64,000 nt of DNA, taken from Chloroflexota bacterium. Its GTDB lineage: Bacteria; Chloroflexota; Anaerolineae; Aggregatilineales; Phototrophicaceae. Of this stretch, positions 1 through 7,916 are shown in pieces (position 1 is the first letter of the stretch; the number at the start of each line of letters is the position of its first letter). The stretch is from assembly GCA_026707225.1 (NCBI GenBank), contig JAPOXG010000095.1, positions 1 through 64,000 of the forward strand, given 5' to 3'. The notes below the pieces were generated by a model that had not been told where the DNA came from, searched no databases, and saw only the letters and a list, made by a program, of their open reading frames with translations. A program made the position numbers and the translations under genes.

Positions 1-99
1 ATCACCGGCTCCGGCGATGTGGTTCGCTTTGGCAAGTACGACGAGCAGACTCGCAAGCCGCAGCCGGAGACGGGCCTGCTGGGCTTGGGGGCGGGGTAG
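1..99 (+). CDS. 3' end of an unrecognised gene
   Basis: Frame 1 is open from the first base to a TAG at 97-99 and gives 32 residues ending GLLGLGAG. The gene starts outside the window. The fragment is hydrophilic with a Gly-rich end and I recognise no family. A hairpin followed by T residues lies 31 bases downstream, which supports this being the real end of a transcription unit that precedes the nuo operon. Confidence 0.5.
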   Translation: MTGSGDVVRFGKYDEQTRKPQPETGLLGLGAG

Positions 100-130
100 C
101 GACTGTCCTTCTTCTTCGCCGCATGTTTTG

Positions 131-159
131 GGGATACATCTAACTGATGTGTCCCTTTT
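131..159 (+). terminator. Rho-independent terminator after the upstream gene
   Basis: GGGATACATC (131-140) pairs with GATGTGTCCC (146-155) through a 5-base loop with one wobble pair, and TTTT follows directly. It separates the partial upstream gene from the nuo operon. Confidence 0.7.
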
Positions 160-286
160 GACTGCCCGCGATTTGAATCGACCCAGGTCTCGTTCGCCCC
201 TAATCAGTCGGTTGCGCATATCGGTTTTGCACGAGAGTATAGAAAAATTCGCAATTGGTTAAAGCTGGAGAAAACCAGCCGATGCC

Positions 287-314
287 TTGCTTGATTTTGC
301 CGTTGTTGTATGCT
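287..314 (+). promoter_or_regulatory. Candidate promoter of the nuo operon
   Basis: TTGCTT (287-292) and TATGCT (309-314) are separated by 16 bases and lie about 50 bases before nuoA. The match to the sigma-70 consensus is moderate. A small hairpin (GCTGG/CCAGC, 264-279) lies just upstream. Called by eye only. Confidence 0.4.
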
Positions 315-365
315 AATCTCACTGTTGTCTGATTTGTTCCAAAAAGCACAAATGGTTGGAGCCCA

Positions 366-728
366 ATGCCGACCGTCCTGGAATTTGGTCCCGTCACCGC
401 TCTGCTGGTCATCTCCGTCATCCTGGCGCTGATAATCTCCAACATCTCGCGGGTCATGGGTCCGCAACGGCCGACCTATCGCAAATCGGTTCCCTATGAA
501 AGCGGCATGAAGCCGATCGGTCCGGCGACGCGCCGTTTGCCGGTCAAGTTTTATTTGGTCGCCGTTCTTTTCATTATTTTCGACATTGAGGTGATATTCT
601 TCTTGCCTTGGGCGGTATCAATGCGCGACCTCGGCATCTACGGGCTGGCGGTGATGGCGGTGTTCACTGTGATTCTGATCGTCGGCTTCGTATACGAATG
701 GAAGAAAGGTGGTTTGGAATGGGAGTAA
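366..728 (+). CDS. nuoA: NADH-quinone oxidoreductase subunit A
   Basis: This is the small membrane subunit of respiratory complex I, which couples NADH oxidation by quinone to proton export across the cytoplasmic membrane. The 120-residue product has three hydrophobic segments (about 8-27, 62-82 and 88-110) and the family motif YESGMKPIG in the first loop, followed by [22 protein letters not shown], shared by NuoA and mitochondrial ND3. GGAG precedes the ATG by a normal distance. It is the first gene of a nuoA-N operon and overlaps nuoB by 10 bases, which suggests translational coupling. Confidence 0.97.
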   Translation: MPTVLEFGPVTALLVISVILALIISNISRVMGPQRPTYRKSVPYESGMKPIGPATRRLPVKFYLVAVLFIIFDIEVIFFLPWAVSMRDLGIYGLAVMAVFTVILIVGFVYEWKKGGLEWE

Positions 729-1201
729 GCTCAAAGCTTGGAAACCTCGGCATCGTTACCACCACCGTCGAACAGGCAGTTAATCATGCGCGCGTGGGCG
801 CGATGTGGCCCTTGCTGTTTGGGCTGGCTTGCTGCGCGATTGAGTACATGAGTTCGCAGGCGTCGAGCTATGATTTGTCGCGCTTTGGCATGGAACTGAA
901 TCGCGCCACGCCGCGGCAAGCCGACCTTTTGATTGTATCGGGACGCCTGACGCGGAAGATGGCGCCGGTTGTGCGGCAGCTCTACGATCAAATGGCGGAA
1001 CCGAAGTGGGTCATCTCAATGGGCGATTGCGCTTCTTGCGGGGGCGTCTACAACAATTATGCGATTGTCCAGGGTGTGGACGAAATCATCCCGGTGGATG
1101 TCTATGTCGCCGGCTGCCCGCCGCGCCCGGAACAACTGCTGCACGGCATCTTGACCCTGCATGAGAAAGTCAAGGGCGAGCGCATTGCCGATTGGGCTTG
1201 A
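719..1201 (+). CDS. nuoB: NADH-quinone oxidoreductase subunit B
   Basis: NuoB is the peripheral-arm subunit that holds iron-sulfur cluster N2, the last electron carrier before quinone. The cluster ligands are visible: the adjacent pair in LACCAIEYM, the Cys of GDCASCGG and the Cys of [12 protein letters not shown]. The 160-residue length from the ATG at 719 is normal for the family. A longer reading starting at 608 would lie almost wholly inside nuoA and adds residues unlike any NuoB. AAAGGTGG lies upstream of the chosen start, within the end of nuoA. Confidence 0.96.
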   Translation: MGVSSKLGNLGIVTTTVEQAVNHARVGAMWPLLFGLACCAIEYMSSQASSYDLSRFGMELNRATPRQADLLIVSGRLTRKMAPVVRQLYDQMAEPKWVISMGDCASCGGVYNNYAIVQGVDEIIPVDVYVAGCPPRPEQLLHGILTLHEKVKGERIADWA

Positions 1202-1244
1202 TATGGTTTTGGCGAATACGTTGACTTTGGGTGGCGATTAGCGA

Positions 1245-1814
1245 ATGGAATTCCCGGCGGCGAGAGACCCGGTGAGCGCCTTGCGTGATGTATTTGGCGA
1301 GGCGCTGCTGCATGTGAAGGAATTCCGCGGCGAAACGACGATTGTCGTCGATGCCGAGCGAACAGCGGAAGTGCTCGACTTCTTGCGCGTCACTTCCGGT
1401 TTGGTCTACAACATGCTCTCCGATGTCAGCGCCGTGGATTACTTTCCCAACGATTACGGCGATGCCTTTGATGGCGAAGAGAGCGACTTTCGGCCGGAGC
1501 GTTTCGGCGTTTCTTATCACATCCTGTCGATGCTTTACAACCGGCGGCTACGGGTGAAAGCTTTCGCGGCTGCGGAGGATCCGCGTTTGCCGACCGCGAC
1601 CGTAGTTTGGCCCGCGGCTAATTGGCTGGAGCGTGAGATCGCCGATATGATGGGCATCGTCTTTGAAGGGCATGCGGACCAGCGGCGCTTGCTGATGCCG
1701 GAAGATTGGTACGGCCATCCGCATCGGCGCGATTACCCGCTGGGCAAGGAGACGGTCGCCTTTTCCTTCAACGTCGATGAGATTCATCAGCACAAGCCCT
1801 TCGCCAGGGACTAG
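1245..1814 (+). CDS. nuoC: NADH-quinone oxidoreductase subunit C
   Basis: This is the 30 kDa peripheral subunit of complex I, which packs against NuoD near the quinone site. The 189-residue product ends with the family signature: EREIADMMGIVFEGH, then RRLLMPEDW and the HPHRRDYPLGKE stretch. It is a separate gene, not the NuoCD fusion seen in enterobacteria. A 12-codon reading frame that begins at 1203 in the same frame stops at 1241, so the ATG at 1245 is the first usable start. No strong Shine-Dalgarno sequence is visible. Confidence 0.95.
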   Translation: MEFPAARDPVSALRDVFGEALLHVKEFRGETTIVVDAERTAEVLDFLRVTSGLVYNMLSDVSAVDYFPNDYGDAFDGEESDFRPERFGVSYHILSMLYNRRLRVKAFAAAEDPRLPTATVVWPAANWLEREIADMMGIVFEGHADQRRLLMPEDWYGHPHRRDYPLGKETVAFSFNVDEIHQHKPFARD

Positions 1815-1828
1815 CATACGAGGTCGCT

Positions 1829-3097
1829 ATGGCAGTTGCAGAGCAGACGCAATCCATTGAAGAACAGCGCAGCTGGGAGGGCAGCCTTGATCAGTTGCGC
1901 GGTTTGGTATCGGAACGGGCGATCACTGGCGAGACGATGCTGCTCAACATGGGTCCGCATCATCCCAGCACGCACGGCGTATTGCGTCTCTTGCTGGAAC
2001 TGGATGGCGAGCAAATCGTGAGTTGCCTGCCTGATATCGGTTTTCTGCACACCGGCATCGAGAAATCCCTCGAGGACAAGAGTTACGAAAAGGCGCTGCC
2101 GCTGACGGACCGCATGGATTATCTCTCGCCCATGTCCAACAATATGGCTTATGCCGCGGCGGTGGAGAAACTGCTCGATCTGGATGTGCCGGAGCGCGGT
2201 CAGATCATCCGCGTCGTCTGCCTGGAGCTGGCGCGCTGCGCGAGCCACCTGGTCTGGCTGGGAACGCACGCCATCGACATGGGCGCCATGAGCGTCTTGC
2301 TTTACGCCTTCCGTGAGCGCGAGCGGATTCTGGGCATGTTCGAGATGCTCTCGGGCCAGCGCATGATGAGCAGCTATATTCGACCCGGCGGGGTCTGGCG
2401 CGATGTGCCGGATGATTTTCTGCCGACGATCAAGCAATTCCTCGACGACTTCCCCTACAAGGTCGATGATTATGAAGCCTTGCTGACGAAGAATCCAATC
2501 TGGAAGGATCGCGCGCAGGGCGTCGGCGTCATTGAGCCGGATGTCGCCTTGGCCTATGGCATGACTGGACCGGCGCTGCGCGGCAGCGGCGTCAACTGGG
2601 ATTTGCGCAAGGCGCAGCCCTATTGCGGCTACGAGACCTATGACTTCAATGTGCCGCTGGGCGAGCATGGCGATGTCTATGATCGCTACCTGATTCGGAT
2701 ACATGAATTCCGCGAGAGCATGAAAATCCTCAATCAAGCGGTTTCGCGGCTGGAGACGGTCAAGGGACCTTATCGGTCGCAGAATCACAAGTATTGCCCG
2801 CCGCTGCGCAGCGAACTGGGGCAGAGCATGGAAGCCGTCATCCATCACTTCAAGCTCTGGACCTACGGCTATGACGCGCCGGATGAAGAAATCTACAGCG
2901 CCATCGAAAGCCCGCGCGGCGAGATCGGCTGTTATATCCATGGGACGGGCGGCAACAAGCCGCGGCGCGTGCATTTCAAGACGCCGTCGTTCATTCACAT
3001 CAGCGCGCTGCCGGTTGTTGCGAAGGGGTATCTCCTGGCCGATATGGTGGCGATTATCGGCAGCGTCGACATCGTGCTCGGCGATTGCGACCGCTGA
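1829..3097 (+). CDS. nuoD: NADH-quinone oxidoreductase subunit D
   Basis: This is the 49 kDa subunit, related to the large subunit of [NiFe] hydrogenases; with NuoB it forms the quinone-binding cavity. The 422-residue product shows MGPHHPSTHGVLRLLLELDGE near residue 45, the DIGFLHTGIEK motif and the RSGVNWDLRK-type region (here RGSGVNWDLRK). The C-terminus is the usual LGDCDR. A roughly 30-residue hydrophilic N-terminal extension precedes the conserved core. It follows nuoC by 14 bases. Confidence 0.97.
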   Translation: MAVAEQTQSIEEQRSWEGSLDQLRGLVSERAITGETMLLNMGPHHPSTHGVLRLLLELDGEQIVSCLPDIGFLHTGIEKSLEDKSYEKALPLTDRMDYLSPMSNNMAYAAAVEKLLDLDVPERGQIIRVVCLELARCASHLVWLGTHAIDMGAMSVLLYAFRERERILGMFEMLSGQRMMSSYIRPGGVWRDVPDDFLPTIKQFLDDFPYKVDDYEALLTKNPIWKDRAQGVGVIEPDVALAYGMTGPALRGSGVNWDLRKAQPYCGYETYDFNVPLGEHGDVYDRYLIRIHEFRESMKILNQAVSRLETVKGPYRSQNHKYCPPLRSELGQSMEAVIHHFKLWTYGYDAPDEEIYSAIESPRGEIGCYIHGTGGNKPRRVHFKTPSFIHISALPVVAKGYLLADMVAIIGSVDIVLGDCDR

Positions 3098-3127
3098 TGA
3101 ACGACAGATGCAAATGATCTAGATTCT

Positions 3128-3153
3128 GTAGGGGCGAGCCTTGGCTCGCCCGC
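3128..3153. repeat. Dispersed GTAGGGGCGA palindrome, copy 1
   Basis: GTAGGGGCGAGCC is followed by TT and GGCTCGCCCGC, so the core GGGCGAGCC/GGCTCGCCC forms a near-perfect hairpin. It lies in the nuoD-nuoE gap. The left arm GTAGGGGCGA and the right end TCGCCCGCA recur at 33425, and a related copy is at 42612. No T run follows, so a terminator role is unlikely. Confidence 0.65.
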
Positions 3154-3184
3154 AAGCAATTTCGACTGCAAGGGATAGCAGCGC

Positions 3185-3691
3185 ATGGCAATCATTGGCA
3201 ATCCCAAATACGCGGAACGCATTGATCATCATCTGGCGAAATACGAGACCAAGCGCTCGGCGGTGATGCCGCTGTTATTCATTGCGCAGGAAGAATACGG
3301 CTGGGTCAACGCCGAAGGCATCGACGAGGTAGCGCAGATTCTCAATCTCGATCCTACGCAGGTGAAGTCGATCGCCGGCTTCTACACCATGTATTCCGAG
3401 CGTCCCAAAGGCAAATATTGGCTGCAAGTTTGCACCGACCTGCCTTGCGCGCTCAAAGGCGCTGATGATTTTCATGCCTGGCTGAAAGACGAACTTGGCG
3501 TGGAAGAGGGTGGCACGACCAAAGACGGGATGTTCACCGTCGAGCATGTCATGTGTCTGGCCGCTTGCGACAAGGCGCCGATGCTGCAATGCAATTTCCA
3601 CTATGTGGAGAATCTCGATCAAGACAAGATGCGCGAACTGCTGGCGAAGTGGCGCCTGGAAGCGGCGCAGGCAGCGAACGGGCGCGGCTGA
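3185..3691 (+). CDS. nuoE: NADH-quinone oxidoreductase subunit E
   Basis: This is the 24 kDa thioredoxin-fold subunit that carries the [2Fe-2S] cluster N1a next to the flavin site of NuoF. The four ligands are visible as CTDLPC and, about 45 residues later, CLAAC. An N-terminal helical part reads AVMPLLFIAQEEYGW, also typical. The length of 168 residues is normal. It lies 87 bases after nuoD, with a dispersed palindrome in the gap, and 24 bases before nuoF. Confidence 0.96.
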   Translation: MAIIGNPKYAERIDHHLAKYETKRSAVMPLLFIAQEEYGWVNAEGIDEVAQILNLDPTQVKSIAGFYTMYSERPKGKYWLQVCTDLPCALKGADDFHAWLKDELGVEEGGTTKDGMFTVEHVMCLAACDKAPMLQCNFHYVENLDQDKMRELLAKWRLEAAQAANGRG

Positions 3692-3715
3692 AGTGGTATA
3701 AATCAGGAAACAAGA

Positions 3716-4972
3716 GTGACTATGCACATTCTCTTGCGCGGGCGGGATATCGAAAATATCAAGCAGCTTGATGTCTATGAAGGGCATGGCGGGTTCGCTG
3801 GCTTGCAGAAGGCGCTGGCGATGACGCCGTCCGAAGTCATTGACGTGGTCAAAGCATCGGGTTTGCGCGGCCGCGGTGGCGCCGGCTTCCCCACGGGGGT
3901 CAAATGGAGCTTCATCCCTCAGCATGAGCCGGTCAAATTTGTCACGGTGAACGCCGATGAAAGCGAGACTGGCACCTTTAAAGATCGCGAGATCATGGAG
4001 GAGAACCCTTACCAGTTGATCGAAGGCTCGCTGATTTGCGCTTACGCGATACAAGCGAAAGCGGTCTACATTTATCTGCGTGGCGAGTTCTGGGATATCG
4101 GCGATCAGCTCGACGAGTGCATAGAATCGCTGCGCGCGAAGGGTTACGTGGGCGAGAATATCATGGGCTCCGGCTACAACTGCGAGGTCTACACCCACCT
4201 CGGCGCCGGCGCCTATATCTGTGGCGAAGAGAGCGCGCTGCTCAACAGCCTCGAAGGCTATCTGGGGCAGCCGCGCGTACGCCCCCCGTTCCCGGCGCAG
4301 AAGGGCGGCGGTCTCTACAAGGAAGCGACCGTCGTCAACAACGTCGAGACGCTGGCCAACGTCCCCTTCATATTGAGCGAAGGGGCGGATGCCTTTAAGG
4401 CGATCGGCACCGAACAAAGCACGGGAAACAAAATCTACTGCGTCAGCGGTCATGTGAAGCGCCCGGACAATTATGAATTGCCGATGGGCACGACATTTCG
4501 CGAGCTCCTATATGAGCAGGCCGGCGGACCGCTGTATGAGGAGCGCCCATTCAAAGCGATGCTGCCATCGGGCGGTTCGGGACCGATCGTGCCCTTGACA
4601 GATGAAGTACTGGATACGCCAATGAGCTACGAAGACTGCGCCAACATCGGCACCATCATTGGCTCGGCATCGATCATCGTCATGGACGAAACGGTGGATA
4701 TGACCTGGGTGGCGTCGAAAGTCACCAAGTTTTTCCAGCACGAGAGCTGTGGCAAATGCACGCCCTGCCGCGAGGGCACTTATTGGCTGGACAAGGTGAT
4801 CGATCGGATTCTGGATGGGCGCGGCTCGCCGGAAGACGTCAAGCGCATCGCTGATGTGGCGGAGAATATGGCGGGCACGACGCTCTGCGCCTTGGGCGAT
4901 TTCGCCGCCAACCCGATTATCCATACGATTCGACATTTCCCCGATGATTTCGCGCGGCATGTGCAAACCTAA
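3716..4972 (+). CDS. nuoF: NADH-quinone oxidoreductase subunit F
   Basis: NuoF binds NADH and FMN and holds the [4Fe-4S] cluster N3; it is where electrons enter complex I. The 418-residue product has the Gly-rich nucleotide loop GLRGRGGAGFPTG (about residue 50), the NADESETGTFKDR flavin region, a second Gly-rich GAGAYICGEESALL stretch, and cluster ligands SCGKCTPCREG plus a distal Cys in TTLCALGD. The start is either GTG 3716, which has AGGAA at better spacing, or ATG 3722; the difference is two residues. Confidence 0.96.
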   Translation: MTMHILLRGRDIENIKQLDVYEGHGGFAGLQKALAMTPSEVIDVVKASGLRGRGGAGFPTGVKWSFIPQHEPVKFVTVNADESETGTFKDREIMEENPYQLIEGSLICAYAIQAKAVYIYLRGEFWDIGDQLDECIESLRAKGYVGENIMGSGYNCEVYTHLGAGAYICGEESALLNSLEGYLGQPRVRPPFPAQKGGGLYKEATVVNNVETLANVPFILSEGADAFKAIGTEQSTGNKIYCVSGHVKRPDNYELPMGTTFRELLYEQAGGPLYEERPFKAMLPSGGSGPIVPLTDEVLDTPMSYEDCANIGTIIGSASIIVMDETVDMTWVASKVTKFFQHESCGKCTPCREGTYWLDKVIDRILDGRGSPEDVKRIADVAENMAGTTLCALGDFAANPIIHTIRHFPDDFARHVQT

Positions 4973-4996
4973 TCGGCCCGTCGGAGTCCGGATGAT

Positions 4997-5332
4997 ATGA
5001 AGGCGCTCGACAGACGCGGCATCGTGGGCGAACTGGCCAGCCGGCTGTTTCAGTCGCCCTTGGAACGCGATAGATCGTTTTACCGGCGTTATCGCGAATT
5101 GAGCGGTGTGATCGACGAAGCGCCGGATGCACTGGTCGCCTATACGCTGCGCGGCGAGTTGAATCTGGAACGGGGAGAATACGAGCGCGCGCGAACTGAC
5201 TTTGGGACCGCCGTCGAATTGGCGGATGCTTTGGATGAGGACCAGGGCTGGCATTTGATAGAACAGGTCATGCGCGATCGCGCGCTGTATGGGCTGGAAG
5301 TGGCGCGGGAAGCGTTGCGGGTGGCGCGCTGA
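4997..5332 (+). CDS. Small TPR-like protein inside the nuo operon
   Basis: A 111-residue hydrophilic protein encoded between nuoF and nuoG, 24 bases after one and 31 before the other. Residues 45-75 (ALVAYTLRGELNLERGEYE onward) fit a tetratricopeptide-like helical hairpin with the usual small and aromatic positions. It has no signal peptide, membrane segment or Cys cluster motif, so it is not a known complex I subunit. Its place suggests a role in assembly or stability of the NADH-dehydrogenase module, but that is inference from position alone. Confidence 0.7.
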   Translation: MKALDRRGIVGELASRLFQSPLERDRSFYRRYRELSGVIDEAPDALVAYTLRGELNLERGEYERARTDFGTAVELADALDEDQGWHLIEQVMRDRALYGLEVAREALRVAR

Positions 5333-5363
5333 TTGCGGCGGATTCGAATTTGTGGAGGCCTGA

Positions 5364-7898
5364 ATGTCCGACAGGGTGACAATCAACGTTGACGGGAAAG
5401 ATTATGCGGTAGCGGCTGGCTCGAACCTGGTTGATGCTGCCAAGTGGCACGCGGGCAACGATATCCCCGTGTTCTGCTATCACCCGAAGATGGAGCCGGT
5501 GGGCATGTGCCGGATGTGCCTGGTTGAATTGGGAACGCCCTCCCGCGACCGCGCCACTGGCGAAGTTATGCTTAATGACGACGGCAGCCCGCAGATTCGT
5601 TATTTCCCCAAACTGCAGACGGCTTGCACCACGACAGTCAGCGATGGCATGCACGTCAAGACGAATACGCAGGCGGTGATTGACGCGCGCAATGATGTGC
5701 TGGAATTTCTGCTTTCGAGCCATCCGCTGGATTGTCCAATCTGCGACAAAGGCGGCGAATGCCCGCTGCAAAATTTGACCATGCGCCACGGTCCGCAATC
5801 GTCGCGCATGTATTTCGAAGACAAACAATTATTGGAAAAGCATTATCCGCTTGGCGATTTGATCTTCCTCGACCGCGAACGCTGCATTCAGTGCGCGCGC
5901 TGCGTCCGTTTTCAGGACGAAGTGGTCGGCGATGATGTGCTGGCTTTCCACGAGCGTGGGCGCCGCTTGCAGATCATCACGAATTCGGATCCCGGCTTTG
6001 ACACTTATTTCAGCGGCAATACCACTGATGTATGCCCGGTCGGCGCCTTGACCACGACTGATTTCCGCTTCGGCGCGCGGCCTTGGGAATTGAATGAAGT
6101 GCCGAGCATTTCGCCCTGGGACGCGGCTGGCGAGAATATCAACCTCAGCATGCGGCTCGATCGCGACTTCGGCGGCAAGGCGCAGATCAAACGGGTCATG
6201 CCACGGCAGAATGAGCGCGTCAACGAAATCTGGATTAGTGACAAGACGCGCTTCGGTCATCATTTCACGCGCAGCGAAGATCGCTTGACTCTGCCGCTGA
6301 TGAGAGCCGGCGGCGCCCTGCGGGAGTCCAATTGGTCCGCCGTGACGCCAGCAATCGCGGCCGCGCTGGAGAGCGCCGATGGCGATGTCGCGGCCATTGC
6401 CGGCGGCAGCATGACCAACGAAGACCTCTGGGAATTGCGCAAGCTGGTGGAAGGGCTCGGTGGCTCGCGGCTGGGCGCCTGGATGCCGACCCATGGCGGC
6501 GCCGAGATTGTCGCGGAAGTCGGCGTCGGCTTCGGCACCAACCTCGGTCAGCTCGGGCGCGGCGACGCGATTTTGGTGATCGCCTCGGATCTGGAAGAAG
6601 AAGTGCCGATGTGGCGTCTGCGGCTGAAACAGGCGCAAGACCGCGGCGCATATTTGGTTGTCGCCAATGCGCGGCATACGCGGCTGGAAGATTTCGCCGT
6701 TCAAGGCGCGCGCAATGACAAGGTGGTCGAAGGCGATTTCATCCGTTATGGCGCCGGCGAGGCGGTGGCGGTCATGCAGAATCTCAGCGCCGATCAGCCG
6801 GAAATCGCTGAGCGTTTGAGCAAGGCGGAGAATCTGGTGATTGTCGCTGGCGCGGAAGGTTTGACGCTCGACGGCAGCAAGGCGCTGGCGCAGGCGGCCG
6901 CCAACTTCCTAATTGAATCCGGTCATATCGGGCGGCGCAACAACGGCTTGCTCATTCCCTTTCCCGGCGCCAATGGCATGGGTTTGCATTACTTGGGATA
7001 CAGGCCGGAAGCGACGCTCGACATCATGGAGAACCCGCCCAAGACGCTGATCGTCGCCCAGGCAGAATTGCTTGATGACGATCCGGCGGCCCGCGCTTGG
7101 TTGAGCCGGGTCGAGACTATCATCTACGCCAACTTCTTCGACGATGGCATCTCGGAATTGGCGGATTATGTCTTGGCGATACAAAGCTTCGCCGAGCGCG
7201 ATGGCAGCTTCGTTAATGGCGAGCGGCGCGTGCAGCGCTTCTATACCGCCCAGGGTCCAATTGGCCAGTCACTGCCCGCCTGGCGGGTCTTCGGCGGCAT
7301 CCGGCAGGCGCTTGGGAATGGTCCGCTTCAGCCTTCCGCGGCCGCGGTTATGCTGGACTTGAGCGACAAAATCAGCGAGTTCGACGGCATTACTTACGAG
7401 GCGCTGGCGCAGGTCAAGCGCGAATTCCCCGATGTGGGCGGCCGCGATCAATATTATGGCGGCACTGCGTACAGCAATACGGGCGGGCTCGGCGTTCAAA
7501 TTCCGACCGCCTCCGACAAGCGCAAGGGCCGGCGCCCGCGCCGATTGAATGCGCCTGAGCCGCCAGCGGCCAGCGCGAATGAAGTCTTGCTGATGCCGAT
7601 CACGCGCCTGTATAACCGCCAGCGCAACTTTGCGCCAACGCTGATTCTGGCGCCGCGGATCCTTAGGCCATTTGCCATCGTCAATTCGGATGACGCCGCG
7701 GCGATGGGGATCGGCCAGGGCGACATCGTCGAGATCCGCGCCGGCGAGGCGGTTGTTCGCGTTCAGGCGGCGCTCAGCGACGACATTTCGGCTGGAGCGG
7801 TCGCGCTGCCTCGTCATTTGACCGCGGAAGCGATTCCGCTGGCAATCACGGCTGGCAGCATCAGCAAAATCGCGGAAGCGGTCGCCCTCGCCGATTGA
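5364..7898 (+). CDS. nuoG: NADH-quinone oxidoreductase subunit G
   Basis: This is the largest peripheral subunit, which relays electrons through several iron-sulfur clusters. In order: a ferredoxin-type [2Fe-2S] domain (CYHPKMEPVGMCRMC, then the Cys of QTACTTTV), the His-Cys [4Fe-4S] segment (HPLDCPICDKGGECPLQN), a [4Fe-4S] motif CIQCARCVRFQ with a later CPVGAL, and a long molybdopterin-oxidoreductase-like region from about residue 220, ending in a domain resembling the molybdopterin-dinucleotide-binding fold. The length of 844 residues is within the family range. GGAGG sits 6 bases before the ATG. Confidence 0.96.
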   Translation: MSDRVTINVDGKDYAVAAGSNLVDAAKWHAGNDIPVFCYHPKMEPVGMCRMCLVELGTPSRDRATGEVMLNDDGSPQIRYFPKLQTACTTTVSDGMHVKTNTQAVIDARNDVLEFLLSSHPLDCPICDKGGECPLQNLTMRHGPQSSRMYFEDKQLLEKHYPLGDLIFLDRERCIQCARCVRFQDEVVGDDVLAFHERGRRLQIITNSDPGFDTYFSGNTTDVCPVGALTTTDFRFGARPWELNEVPSISPWDAAGENINLSMRLDRDFGGKAQIKRVMPRQNERVNEIWISDKTRFGHHFTRSEDRLTLPLMRAGGALRESNWSAVTPAIAAALESADGDVAAIAGGSMTNEDLWELRKLVEGLGGSRLGAWMPTHGGAEIVAEVGVGFGTNLGQLGRGDAILVIASDLEEEVPMWRLRLKQAQDRGAYLVVANARHTRLEDFAVQGARNDKVVEGDFIRYGAGEAVAVMQNLSADQPEIAERLSKAENLVIVAGAEGLTLDGSKALAQAAANFLIESGHIGRRNNGLLIPFPGANGMGLHYLGYRPEATLDIMENPPKTLIVAQAELLDDDPAARAWLSRVETIIYANFFDDGISELADYVLAIQSFAERDGSFVNGERRVQRFYTAQGPIGQSLPAWRVFGGIRQALGNGPLQPSAAAVMLDLSDKISEFDGITYEALAQVKREFPDVGGRDQYYGGTAYSNTGGLGVQIPTASDKRKGRRPRRLNAPEPPAASANEVLLMPITRLYNRQRNFAPTLILAPRILRPFAIVNSDDAAAMGIGQGDIVEIRAGEAVVRVQAALSDDISAGAVALPRHLTAEAIPLAITAGSISKIAEAVALAD

Positions 7899-7916
7899 TG
7901 ACAGAGGATCGAAAGC

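Noticed and set aside
1811..2998. Minus-strand 395-codon frame over nuoD
   Set aside because: nuoD on the plus strand is a certain family member; the antisense product has no recognisable motif.
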